DNA of 64,000 nt from Orychophragmus violaceus (Eukaryota; Streptophyta; Magnoliopsida; Brassicales; Brassicaceae): assembly GCA_030180135.1 (NCBI GenBank), contig CM058234.1:2604001-2668000 (forward strand), written 5' to 3'. The notes below the pieces were generated by a model. That model saw only the letters and a program-made list of their open reading frames with translations. It searched no databases and was not told the DNA's origin. Below are positions 1-10,305 of this stretch, one piece after another. The stretch's first letter is position 1. Each line of letters begins with the position of its first letter. The translations under genes and the position numbers were made by a program.

Positions 1-11
1 CTCTAAAGATC

Positions 12-44
12 TAACACTACAAGAAAACAGGCCATTACCGAGGG
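12..44. repeat. CACTA left TSD and terminal inverted repeat
   Basis: Target duplication TAA at 12-14 is followed by a 30-bp terminal inverted repeat starting CACTACAAGAAAACAGG. The partner lies at 10601-10630, with TAA at 10631-10633. The two termini differ at only a few positions within 30 bp. Confidence 0.95.
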
Positions 45-540
45 ATTAAATCGACGGGTTTCCGTCGGAAAAGACGTATTCCGACGGATTTCCGACGAAA
101 ACTGTCCGTCATTTCTATTTCGTCGGTAAAAAATTTCCGTCGGTTTTTCGTCTATAAAAACCGACGGAATACCGACGGATATAATACCGACTGATTACCG
201 ACGGTTTATCGACGCACATTTACCCACGGTTTTGTGACCGTAAACCGAGGGTTTATTCAGACGGTTTACCGACTATAAACCGACCGTGCATACCGACGGT
301 ATTCCGACGTAGATACCGACGGTATTACGACGGAAGATTACCGACGGTATTCCGACGGAAGATTACCGACGGTATTCCGACGGAAGATTACCGACGGTAT
401 TCCGACGGAAGTTTACCGACGGTATTCCGACGGAAGATTACCGACGGTATTCCGAGGGAAGATTACCGACGGCATTCCGAGGGCGTTTTATCGACGGTTT
501 ACCGAGGGCGTTTTATCGACGGTTTACCGACGGATATTTA
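45..540. repeat. Left subterminal array of CCGACGG repeats
   Basis: This region is dense in the motif ACCGACGG and its complement. From about 311 to 485 it becomes a regular 25-bp tandem array (unit starts at 336, 361, 386, 411, 436 and 461) of the form GATTACCGACGGTATTCCGA plus five bases. In CACTA elements such subterminal repeats are bound by the TNPA-type protein; here that role is inferred. The motif is CpG-rich and so could be methylation-sensitive. Bases 541-676 are AT-rich 3' flank of the first gene. Confidence 0.9.
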
Positions 541-676
541 ATAATTTTTAAAAAAAAATATATATATTCGCAAATTTATTAATTAAAACAAAAAAAAAAT
601 TATTTAAATATTCAAAACATGTTTTAAAAACTACATAAAACCATAAAAAATTACATTCAACGAGAGCGAATCACGC

Positions 677-3020
677 TCACGTCGCCCTCTTCCTCAACTT
701 CTTTGTCGTCCCCCTCCCTCCGGTCTTGGTCGACGGTCCGACATTTGAAAGATTGGCTTGTTGTTGCATGAATGTCTCAAACCGTTGGTTCATCTCTTCG
801 AACTTCTTTGCGTTTGCTTCAGCTTGTTCTACCATCCGGGCTTCCATCCGGGCTTCCATTTGCAATTGACTAGCCTTCAATGCTTCGATCTCCGCATCCT
901 TTTCCCTTAAGATCTGGGCATAGTCCTCTTCCGGACGAAAACGGGAATGCGGTGTCGACACTTTGTCCGCCAAGTTTCCCAAACCAAAAACTCGTCCTCT
1001 TCTCTTCTCAGTTTCCTGTAAAGTAAATAATACGTTATGAATTTTAAGTTAGAGTTTATGGTTAAACATATTTCAAATTTTTTAAATTTTAAAACTTACC
1101 GCGAGGAAGAGTTGGTTGATCTGCTCGTCCGGTATCTCTTCTGTTGAACCGATTCCTTCGGATTGGGTTACCACCTCATCCAAACGCCTCTTCGTCGACT
1201 CCACAATCCTCCGAGCAATTGGATCTTGGATTTGGCCCGTTTCCTTGTTCTTGTGGCCATCCTCGATGAGCTCAATATGAGTCGGATCTCGCCCTCCTTT
1301 CTTTTCTTTCTGCAAAAACGATTTTGAACTTAAAATTTAAATATAACTTAACATAACGAAAATTGTAAAAAAAAAACTGCTTACCAGGATTATCTTCCTT
1401 GACGCGGTGCTTCTTGCTCCCGCATTATGAGTTGCGGGACCGGCACCATCCCTCTCACTTCTACGGTTCTGGGAGTTCGTAGAAGCGGTTGATGCGGTTG
1501 CAGGCTTACTCCAATGACGGATGAAGCCCTTCCAAGTATCGCTCTCTTGGTTAATACCCTTGGGAACTTCATTACGGCAAAACTTCTGTTTCCAAGTGTT
1601 GAGGACGTTTGAGTAATGCGTCGCCGCCTTCTGGTGGAACTCGTCTTCCACCATAACCGTATACTTCCTATCCCAAGTATACTCTTGCTATTCAAAACAA
1701 AAAATAAATAATTGTTAGAATTAAAAACTTTAACATAGATTATTAAAAATAATAATATATATATATATACAACAAAGTTAACGAGGAGGTATTACCGCGA
1801 ATTGGCGGAACCAGTTATGCCTATCGGATAAAGGCATCTCCCTGTACGTCGGGTACCCGTACTTGAGCATGCTGTACATCATTCCCAAGATGCTCTTCGT
1901 GATCTTCGACTCGGTCAACGTAAACCTAATATATAAGACAAGAAAAAACAAAGGGTTACTAAAACATAGAATATGCAAAAAATTGTTAATGAGAATCTAA
2001 AGTTATAAATTTCATACCAGAAAGTGCCCGGGTTGGTCTCGTAGAAAGGGTCGAGCCGTTTGAGCATCTCTCGTCCCGGCTGATCGACTAATGCCGATAT
2101 CTCATCTGCAATCGACGGTAAAACATAGTGGGGCGCCTGAGACACGGAATGACTCCCACTAGCTTCCGGCCTAGTCTCAGACGTTCCCGGCTGTGTCGGA
2201 TCCGGTATGGGTAGCACCTGAGTCGACCGAGACCGTTGGGCTCTCGGTTGTTGTCGATGGACCGGTTCCTGAGGCACCTCATCTATTGGACTGTCGTTCA
2301 TAAGGTGCATCTCAAACGCCAGAAAATCATCCCTACATACCAATCAAAAAATTAAGAATTCATAAAAAACATGTATATCAACAAGAAAAAATTTTAAAAC
2401 GTTTTAAAATTCACAATACATTGCAAAAAAAAGTTTTTAAGAGTTAAAAAATAAAAAAACGTTTAAGAACTCAAACAAAAAATTTATAAACATTTTAAAA
2501 TCAACACTAAAATTTTCTACAGAATATAAAAAATAAAAAATAAATTATAAAAACGATTTTAAATTTATATAAAAAATAGAAAACATTTTAGAACTCAAAA
2601 AAAAATTTAAAAAATTTTAAAATGAGCAGTAAAAGTTTTTAAAACCTTTAAAATTCATAATAATTTACAAAAATGAATTTAAATTTTTATAAAAATTAAC
2701 AAAAGGTTTTAAAACATTTAAAAAACCCATAATAATTTACAAAAACGATTTCAAAATTTTATAGAAATGAGAAAACGTTTTAAAACATTTAAAAAACCAA
2801 AACAAATTCCAAATTTACACCAAAAAACAATTTAAATGATTTTGAAAAAATTTCAACATGAAATTCACAATCAATCTAACTCAAACAAGCATAAATCCTA
2901 TTGACTATCGTTCTATCTATTAGTCAACACCTAACCACCGTTTTATCCAACACATGCAACTATTTCTACAAATCTAAGCAAAATTATCCAAAATCAATCG
3001 GTTAAAAGGGTTACTTACAT
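677..3020 (-). CDS. TNPA-like CACTA protein (plant Transposase_24 type), intact, 432 aa
   Basis: Six exons can be joined with canonical GT-AG introns: 677-1015, 1100-1309, 1385-1687, 1796-1925, 2018-2332 and a 5' exon ending at 3019. The sum is 1,299 bases, exactly 433 codons with the stop. The start codon appears to be split: AT at the end of the 5' exon and G at the start of the next, giving Met-Asp-Asp-Phe. The N-terminus (about residues 15-75) is rich in Pro, Ser and Arg. The conserved core runs from QPGRE (85-89) to about residue 210, with LDP, MPL and WFRQF motifs. The last exon is a charged coiled coil (about 352-405) and a basic tail. The family binds the element's subterminal repeats in known CACTA systems; that role is inferred here. 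The first intron (2333-3018) is AT-rich and holds nothing else that I can see. Confidence 0.85.
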
Positions 3021-3154
3021 GTTTGTGGTGTTGGTGGCGGTCGGAAATGAGGAAAAACGGCGATAATCCGGCGGAATCGTAGAGAGAGGTCCGATTTTGC
3101 GATTAGAGAGAGAGAGAAGTTGCAGAGAAAATGGAGAAGAAGAAGTTAGATCGT

Positions 3155-3330
3155 GAGAATATTAATTGGTTTTCGACGGAAATCCGTCGGAAATCATTTG
3201 TCGTCGGTTATCCGTCGGTATTCCAGGCGGTTCGAATGTTTTTGCAAAAAATTGGCGGTTAACTCGAAAAATTTCGGGTTTAATGCGCCAAAACTTCCGA
3301 CGGAAAACCGACGGTTTTCCGTCGGAAATT
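3155..3330 (-). promoter_or_regulatory. Promoter region of the TNPA-like gene, with CCGACGG palindromes
   Basis: Upstream of the purine-rich 5' leader lies an AATATTAATT stretch (3157-3166). About 12 bp beyond it is the palindrome CGACGGAAATCCGTCG at 3174-3189. A second cluster of CCGACGG inverted pairs lies at 3297-3325. The arrangement is the same as at the other three genes of the element. Confidence 0.6.
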
Positions 3331-3347
3331 AAAAAAATAATTATCAG

Positions 3348-3418
3348 CAGGCTCCGTTCGAACCCGCAACCTCGAACAATTTATTGTGTAACCGAACCAG
3401 TTGATCCATTGAGTACTC
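3348..3418 (-). repeat. tRNA-like segment with A-box and B-box motifs (copy 1)
   Basis: Read on the minus strand it has TGGATCAACTGGTTCGG, then about 30 bases, then GCGGGTTCGAAC, resembling the internal A and B boxes of a tRNA gene. No acceptor stem or convincing anticodon arm is visible. Three further copies occur in this CACTA element. Confidence 0.5.
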
Positions 3419-3483
3419 GTTGTTTATAGATACAAAGTGTTTGTATATATATCTATAAACGTTAAAAAAACATAAAATTGGAG

Positions 3484-3552
3484 GAAGGTTCGGTTCGAAC
3501 CCCCAACCTTGACTAATACATAGAGTACCCTTAACCAGTTGATCCATTTTGT
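3484..3552 (-). repeat. tRNA-like segment (copy 2)
   Basis: The minus strand reads TGGATCAACTGGTTAAGGG, then GGGGGTTCGAACC about 30 bases later. It lies next to copy 1, between the TNPA-like gene and the first shortened paralogue. Confidence 0.5.
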
Positions 3553-3707
3553 GTTAGTTGTTTATACTTACATGATAATTTTACTTATTGTTTTGATATT
3601 ATTTTGATTATTAAAAAAAAAATAAAAACATCACATATATTAAAAACTTAAGTAGTTGCATAAAATTAAACATTACATAAAAATAAATAGCATATCTATA
3701 AAATTCT

Positions 3708-4260
3708 TCAGTTATTATTTGGGGGAATGTTCCCGAACCATTCGCCGATGTCAGTCTCCTCCCAAAGCTGAACCATGCGGTTCCAATCCCCCTCTGACAT
3801 CCACGACGGTCTTCCTTGTCCTCTATACCATCGCAGTTTGGCCCGACGTATTTTGGTCTGGAAAACACGCCTAGCCACCACGTGGAATTCCACCCAAACC
3901 TCGAACATTATTTGCGGATCAAAATTAAAAAATTCCTGCAATTTAATAAGTGAAAAATATTTATTAATGTACAAAATTCCCAAATTACACAAAAAAAAAA
4001 TACAAATTATTTACCAGAAAATCCTCGAACCATAACTCCTTAATGCCTCTAGGGACATTGTAGTAAGCTAGGTGACCGGTTTCAAAACGAGCCTCTATTA
4101 TGTCGCTAATTACAGCGGGAATTGCAGCATTGGAATGGAACCAAATGGTCCGGTTACGGCGGTGAGGATCCAGCACAGGAAGATGTTCCCGTCCCGGTTG
4201 AGGTAATATGCTTGTAATTATCCAAGTACGTTCTGACGGGGTTAGAAAGACATCATCCAT
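3708..4260 (-). CDS. Shortened TNPA paralogue 1, two exons, 157 aa
   Basis: Exon 1 is 4015-4260 (82 codons) and exon 2 is 3708-3935 (75 codons plus stop), joined in phase 0 across a GT-AG intron. I found no independent known family. It aligns by eye with the core of the TNPA-like gene at 677-3020: QPGRExLxxLDP, then WF, then a Y-x-VP segment, WFxxF at the intron, then EFHxxA, RPxW and a final W. The intron falls at the same place (after WFEDF-L here, WFRQF-A there), so it is a DNA-level copy rather than a retrocopy. It lacks the Pro/Ser-rich N-terminus and the coiled-coil C-terminus. An in-frame upstream Met at 4308 is possible, but 4260 matches the second paralogue. It may act as a competing or regulatory binder of the element's repeats; this is inference. 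Confidence 0.75.
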
Positions 4261-4314
4261 TTTTTGGTTTTTCGAATAGAATCTTACAAGAAATGTTTGA
4301 ATAACCAAAGAAAA

Positions 4315-4376
4315 GTCCGTACATATATATACACAAACATTTCGACAGTATTTCCGACGGAATTCCGTCGGAAATC
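4315..4376 (-). promoter_or_regulatory. Promoter of shortened paralogue 1: TATA box plus CCGACGG palindrome
   Basis: A TATATATA run at about 4322-4332 lies 60-70 bp upstream of the Met codon. Eighteen bases further upstream is a near-perfect palindrome at 4351-4374 with the core TTCCGACGGAATTCCGTCGG. Confidence 0.65.
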
Positions 4377-4509
4377 GGTTTAATTACTGACTATACACTT
4401 TACCAATGCGTTGCATAGGGAAGAGAAGGGAGTTAATTTAGATTTTGACCGATACATGCACTAACCGACGGAATTCCGACGAAATTCCGTCGGTAATTAC
4501 CGACGGAAT

Positions 4510-4566
4510 TACGAGGGAAGAGGGTTTAGGGTTTCAGTTAGGGTTTAGGGTTTGGGGTTTGGGGTA
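4510..4566. repeat. Interstitial telomere-like repeats (TTTAGGG-type)
   Basis: There are several tandem copies of GGGTTTAG with variants (GGGTTTCAGTTAGGG, GGGTTTGGGG). Similar short runs occur at 4788-4812 and, inverted, at 5099-5120. Telobox motifs are common in plant promoters, so they may be regulatory rather than telomeric. Confidence 0.7.
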
Positions 4567-4611
4567 AGATTTCTTTCTTTGGTAGCGTATAATTGATTAT
4601 TTGAGAGAAAA

Positions 4612-4830
4612 AATTAAAGACAAGTCCGTATATATTTATACAACACATTTTGCCAGAATTTCCAACGGAAATCCGTCGGAAACGGTTTTAATTACTGACG
4701 AGACACTTAACCAAAGGGGGTAAATGCTGAAAATCGACGGTAAACAGACGAATATCCGTCGGAAATTTCCGACGGATTTCCGAGGGAAGAGGGTTTAGGG
4801 TTTGGATTAGGTTTTAGGGTTGGATATTTT
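4612..4830 (-). repeat. Duplicated promoter block upstream of paralogue 1
   Basis: This block repeats the sequence from about 4305 to 4570: GTCCGTATATATTTATACAA, then a CCAACGGAAATCCGTCGG palindrome (4664-4681), then AATTACTGAC, then telomere-like repeats. No gene follows this second copy. Confidence 0.7.
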
Positions 4831-5246
4831 ATTTCTGGTAACACATTAGTGTAGCATTAAGCATGAAGTTAATAATTACATGTCTCGATTTGAAGAAAAT
4901 TAGAAAAATCATAGTGAGATAGTGTTTTACATAAAGTTCTTCTTAAACGTTAATGTACAATTCGAAATGTTTAGGTCAAACGTGTTTTTAATTTTTCAAA
5001 TCAAACAAAAACTATCAAAATAGATCACATATTAAAGAATTATAATATATTATAACATTACATTGATTAGTGACGGGTTTTGCGATTCTTTTTTATCATT
5101 CTAAAACCCTAAACCCTATACCGTCAAAAATCCGTCAAAAATTACCGACGGAATACCGTCTGAAAATAATTACCGACGGAATACCGTCAGAATAATGTTT
5201 AATCGACGGAATTCCGTCGCAAATTATATTTAAAATAAATACATAA
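4831..5246. other. AT-rich spacer inside the CACTA element
   Basis: There is no coding frame. A small group of CCGACGGAATACCGTC motifs occurs at 5140-5220, with a reversed telomere-like patch just before it. Confidence 0.6.
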
Positions 5247-5318
5247 TGCCGCGGGCTCCTTTCGAACCCGCCACCTAAACGTATCGTTCTCTCGCATTAG
5301 ACCAATTGAGCCAGATTG
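5247..5318 (-). repeat. tRNA-like segment (copy 3)
   Basis: The minus strand reads TGGCTCAATTGGTCTAATGC, then GGCGGGTTCGAAA about 30 bases later. This copy has the best A-box of the four. Confidence 0.5.
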
Positions 5319-5478
5319 TGTTTGACGTTTATGATTACATATTAATTGTAAATGTAATTATGCTTTGGTTTTGATTTTTTTTTTAAAATATCCGAATAGG
5401 TTAAGTACTTGAATTAAAAACATATTTTACAAACAACATGAAATTTAAAACATTACAAGAAATAAAAAACAACATTAT

Positions 5479-6037
5479 TTAAAATCTATTGTAGTTCGGG
5501 AATTGGTTAGTAAACCAATCTCCGACGTCCGTCTCGCGCCATTGGCTCACCAGCAATCTCCAAGACCTCCTAGGAATCCACGCAGGTCTTTCTTCTCCTC
5601 TTTGCCAGAGTAGCTTCAACCGCCGCATTTTTGTTTGGAAAACCCGCCTAGCAGTCCTGTGGAATTCCCGCCAGACGCGGAACAAATTGTCCATAGAGCA
5701 GGTGAAGTATTCCTGTAAATAATTTTATAAATATATACGTTAATTATAATTACATGGATATAACAATCTATAAAAATATGAAATTACTTACGAGAAAGTC
5801 CATGAACCACGCTTCTTTGAAGGACGTCAGGAGTTGGTAGTACGTCAGATAGCCGCCGGACCAACGTGTCTGGATGATCTCACTGGTCACGGATATAATA
5901 ACCGTGTTGTACCCGAACCAAATCCCCCGATGAGTTTGCCTGGTTGGGTCGAGATTAGGAAGATGACTCCGACCCGGCATTCCAAGTTGGCGTATTGCCG
6001 TTTCACGGGCTTCCGGAGAAAAATAAACGAAATCCAT
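5479..6037 (-). CDS. Shortened TNPA paralogue 2, two exons, 159 aa
   Basis: Exon 1 is 5792-6037 (82 codons, the same length as in paralogue 1) and exon 2 is 5479-5712 (77 codons plus stop), joined in phase 0. It is clearly related to paralogue 1 throughout: PGRSHLPNLDP, FMDFL at the exon end, EFHRTARRVFQTKMRR, ERPAW, ETDVGDWF. It shares with it the intron position of the longer TNPA-like gene. The predicted protein is basic, with many Arg and Trp residues. It has no coiled coil, signal peptide or membrane segment. Its preservation with an open frame and correct splice sites suggests it has been under selection within the element, or that it is recent. Confidence 0.75.
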
Positions 6038-6087
6038 TTGGTTAGTTGTTGTGTTTATATGATTTGAATGAAAATCTCATGAATTGG

Positions 6088-6145
6088 CCGTGTATATATA
6101 GAAAACTTTTCAACGGTAAAACAGACGGAAATCCGTCGGAAATCG
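6088..6145 (-). promoter_or_regulatory. Promoter of shortened paralogue 2: TATA box plus palindrome
   Basis: TGTATATATA lies at 6091-6100, about 55 bp upstream of the Met codon. GACGGAAATCCGTCGG lies at 6124-6139, with further CCGACGG and TCCGACGACA motifs up to 6305. Confidence 0.65.
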
Positions 6146-6325
6146 AGTTAATTTGGACATGACATTTACCGACTAAATAACATTTACTCGAGAGATTTAC
6201 TGCTGTCAGCCGACGGTTTTTAGACGATAAACCGACGGAATTCCGACGACAATTCGACGGCAAACCGACGACCAACCGACGAAAAACCGACGATATTCCG
6301 TCGGAAATAAAAAAACATGTAACCG

Positions 6326-6395
6326 AGGAAGGGCCGGTTCGAACCCGGACCTGAACCCATGTATTTTATACCCTTAACCAGTTGATCCATTTAGT
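6326..6395 (-). repeat. tRNA-like segment (copy 4)
   Basis: The minus strand reads TGGATCAACTGGTTAAGGG, then GTCCGGGTTCGAACCGG. It lies between paralogue 2 and the 3' end of the TNP2 gene. Confidence 0.5.
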
Positions 6396-6568
6396 ATTAT
6401 TTGTTTAAAATTACATACTAATTCTATATATCTATAACAGTCTAAAATTACTTTTATTTTGTACGTACTCTCAAATAATGTTATTGATGTTCTCAGACAT
6501 ATATATATAACACATTATATATATATATATTTAAGAACAATCATAAATATAAAATTCATAATACATTT

Positions 6569-9500
6569 TTATTCTTCATCACTTTCTGTATTGTAGTCGG
6601 ACGAAATTGAGTCACTATCATCAAATTCGCCTCTTTCTTCTTCTGATTCTGAATGAAGAACAATGTCCCCGAATTGACTAAAGTCGACAACTAAATTAAC
6701 TTCAAGGGTTTCTTCTACCGGGGCGATCACACCAGAACCACTTGTTTGTAAGGGCTCTACTTCGCGCTCTTCAACTCCGTACACCTTCCCTCGAGGGTTT
6801 ATCTTTGTAACGGTGATCCATGGATCATTTTTATAAGTTAGTCGAGGGTATGGAATGTAACACACCTGCGTAAATATTATATTATTAATTTTTTATAATT
6901 AGAGTTTGAAATCCAAAATAATTATTTACAATTACTTACCTGATCTGCTTGTGATGCAATAATGAAAGGATCGTAGTTTCTTAGTTTTTTGCTCGAATTA
7001 ATCGACGTCACACCGAACTCGTCGATCACAACACCTTGCCCTACGATCGGGTTATACCAGTCACATAGAAAAACCACACAGCGCATTCCAAGCTTTCCTA
7101 TGTATTTTACTTCTAGTATTTCTTTAAGAATACCATAGTAAACAACTTCTCCGGATGCAGATGATACTCCGTGATCGGCAGTAATTCTTGTTGACCCTTC
7201 TACATGCACCTTAAATGCATACCCCCTAGTGCAATATCTTGGATAAGACTTTGCTGTGTAGTGGAGGCCCTCCACAATGTCAACTAACCAATCATCGGGG
7301 ATGCGTCCAGCATTGAGTTCCCCCCGGACCTAACAATATGATCACATCAAAGTTAAAAGATATTGCTCCAGTTCGTAAGTGTTTAATATGATTTAAGAAA
7401 CTAATTCTTACATAAAAGTTTAACCAACGGCTGAAGTATTTTTGTTTCCGAGCCTCACGTTCGCCCTCGTCCAATTCCGGATGATGAAATTGGAGAGCTT
7501 CCATATATATCCTACAAAAGGTAAAAAGAATATCAATAAGTAAAGCAAGTGTAATACAAAATTATAAATGTAGCTAACATGTATACCTCTCATATTGGAA
7601 TACTTCATCGCAGTTGGTTAGAATGTACTTGTGGAGATGTGTATGCTCTTGAGGTGTTAGTTGCCGCTTGCCTACTTTCCCACTTAACCGCCCAACCTGT
7701 TGAAAAATGTTAGGAACGCTTGACCGATAAATTTGCCTTTCTCCCCTGTCATCGTTCCTAGCTGGGCGCCTGCTCCTTGTGCGTACTTGCGAAGGGAAGT
7801 AGTAGCCAGCAAAGGTCGCAGTCTCTTCGTTGTTATATTGAGCGGCAATAGAACCCTCCACTTTAGCGGGATTCTTCACCTTCTTTTTAAGGTGGAACAT
7901 ATAGCGCTCGAACGGATACATCCACCGATATTGTACCGGTCCACCAAGTCTAGCTTCACCCGGTAGATGGATAGGCAAATGTTCCATGACGTCGAAGAAA
8001 GACGGTGGAAATATTTTTTCCAGATTGCATAATATTTTTGGAATATTTTGCTCCAGACTCCTGATCCCATCAACAGTGAGTGTCCTGGTGGATATATCCC
8101 TGAAAAAAGATCCAACAGCTGCAATTGCTTTGTAGACATCTCGAGGAAGGAGATGAGCAAATGCAAACGGTAGGAGTCGCTGCATCATCACATGACAATC
8201 ATGACTCTTCATTCCGATAAACTTTCCTCCGTCAGTGTCAACACAATTACGCAAGTTTGATGCATACCCGTCAGGGAATTTAACTTGTAGCATAATCCAC
8301 TTAAACAACTCTTCTTTTGACTTCGAGTCTACCCAATATGCTGGAATTGGCGGTTTTCCGTTCGTCTGAAGATGAAGTTCAGGCCGATCACAAATTTCAG
8401 GTAAATCAAGCCTAGACTTCACATTATCTTTCGTCTTCCCTTGCACGTTGAGCACAGTGTTCATAATGTTATCGAAGAAATTTTTCTCAATGTGCATGAC
8501 ATCAAGATTATGCCTTAGTAAATGGTCCTTTCAATACGGTAAATCCCAGAAAATGCTTTGCTTGTGCCAGTTGTGGACTATACCAGCTCCGTATATATTC
8601 TCATGCCCGTTCCCACCACACTCACTACTTCTTAATGCACCAAATCCTTCTAAGAGGCCCAAGGTAGTCGACCCAGCTTCTGGAAGAATAGGATCATCAA
8701 ACACTTTCTTCTTCTTCGTAAAATGTTTAGTGTTTTTCCGGTAGGGATGATCATGCGGTAGAAATCTTCTATGACAATCAAACCAACATGATTTACGTCC
8801 ATTCTTCAATTGGAATGCATCGGTATTTTCCTGACAATACGGACATGCTAACCTCCCATGTGTAGTCCATCCTGATAACATACCATAAGCCGGAAAATCG
8901 CTAATGGTCCACATCAATGCAGCCCTCATCAAAAAAATTTCCTTGCATGAAACATCGTATGCTACAACACCGGGCTGCCATAACATTTGCAACTCATGTA
9001 TCAACGGCTGCAAGAATACATCAAGTGATCTTTTCGGGTGCTCTGGACCGGGAACGAGTACGGAGAGGAAAAGAAACTCTCGACGCATGCACATAGTCGG
9101 CGGTAGATTATAAGGAGTCAGAATCACAGGCCACAACGAATATTGTCTCCCATGCCTTCCAAACGGGTTAAAACCATCTGTGCATAATCCGAGGTACACG
9201 TTACGTGGATCGTAAGCAAAATCTGGATATAATCTCTGAAAATGTTTCCACGCTTCAGCATCCGACGGATGTGCAATCTCTGCCTCTCTTCTATGCTCAG
9301 AATGCCATCTCATTTCCCCCGCAGTTCGCTCCGACTGGTATAACCGCCTCAGCCTATCGGTTAATGGCATATACCACATTCGCTTGAACGGAACCTTAGC
9401 TCTTCCCCTTGTATCCTCATAGCGCGGCTTCTTACAGAATTTGCATTCCAGACGGAATTGTTCTTCTCGCCAGTATATCATACAGTTGTCGATGTACACA

Positions 9501-10225
9501 TCTATCATCTCATACGGTAATCCCAGCCCTTTAACCAGTTTCTCGACCTCATTGTATGAACCCGGCGCAAGGTTATCTTCTGGAAGAATATCTTTCAAAA
9601 ACTCGCAAATCGCATCCACACATTCTTCCGGCAGATTGTAGTCCGTCTTAATGCCCATTAATCTTGTAGCAGATGATAATGGCGAATGACCCTCTCTGCA
9701 ACCATCGTAAAGCGGCCGCTTCGCTGCATCTAACATGTCAAAAAATCTCCTAGTTTCTACATTTGGTTCCTCACCTACCCTAGGAATTTGATGTTCACCT
9801 ACCTCTGGAATAATTTCTCTATGTGCATCATTAACCATCTGAATGGTGCCTACACCAAAATCTACATCGGCAGTATAAGGTTCGCTAGAACTAACATTAG
9901 GTTCCCTAGTACTAGTACCACCGTAAGGTTCTCTACTACTACTTGCATAATCCGAAGTTTCCCCATGAAGATACCAAATCTTATAACCCGACATAAACCC
10001 AACTGAATACAAGTGAAACCATACTTCTCCAATCGTAAGATTTCTAAAATTCCGGCAATTCGCACATGGACATTTTAACTTACCATTTTTCAGCGTATGT
10101 GGTTGATTGCAAGCTAGCGACATGAACTCTGCAATACCAAGTGCATATTCCCGGTCCACTAGCTTCGTCGCCTCATCAATCCTAACTCCGTCCATCCACG
10201 ATCTATAATAGTTAGAAGAAGACAT
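6569..10225 (-). pseudogene. TNP2-type CACTA transposase, 1,141 codons with one in-frame TGA
   Basis: This is the catalytic transposase of the element. Exons are 7587-10225, 7412-7511, 6940-7329 and 6569-6865. All introns are GT-AG, and the sum is 3,426 bases, an exact multiple of three. Domains in order: transposase-associated domain with a CPCANC motif (residues 51-56), the long Tnp2 domain ending near DVMHIEKN, DUF4218 (about 720-830, NLEKIFPPSFFDVMEHL), and DUF4216 in the third exon. The only lesion is a TGA at 8531-8533 (codon 565). The frame continues for 576 more codons with no other stop or frameshift. The family position is normally Trp, so a single TGG-to-TGA change would explain it. 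The start at 10225 fits the family N-terminus (YYRSWMDG). Confidence 0.9.
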
Positions 10226-10305
10226 TTTTCTTGGTTACTAGAAGTATTAGAGAGAGAGAGAGAGAGTTATGGAGGGATAGGTGTGGAGGGGAAGAGAGGA
10301 GGGAT

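Noticed and set aside
311..485. Regular 25-bp repeats resembling a CRISPR array
   Set aside because: Units are contiguous with no unique spacers and lie in a CACTA subterminal region of a plant genome.
4510..4566. Telomere or ancient chromosome-fusion site
   Set aside because: The GGGTTTAG runs are short, degenerate and inside a transposon promoter region; telobox use is simpler.
3348..6395. Calling the A-box/B-box segments true tRNA genes
   Set aside because: No acceptor stem pairing or convincing anticodon arm could be drawn; only the internal box motifs are present.
7733..10006. Plus-strand frames opposite the TNP2 gene
   Set aside because: They are antisense to a gene whose four-exon frame is clear; no start context or homology of their own.
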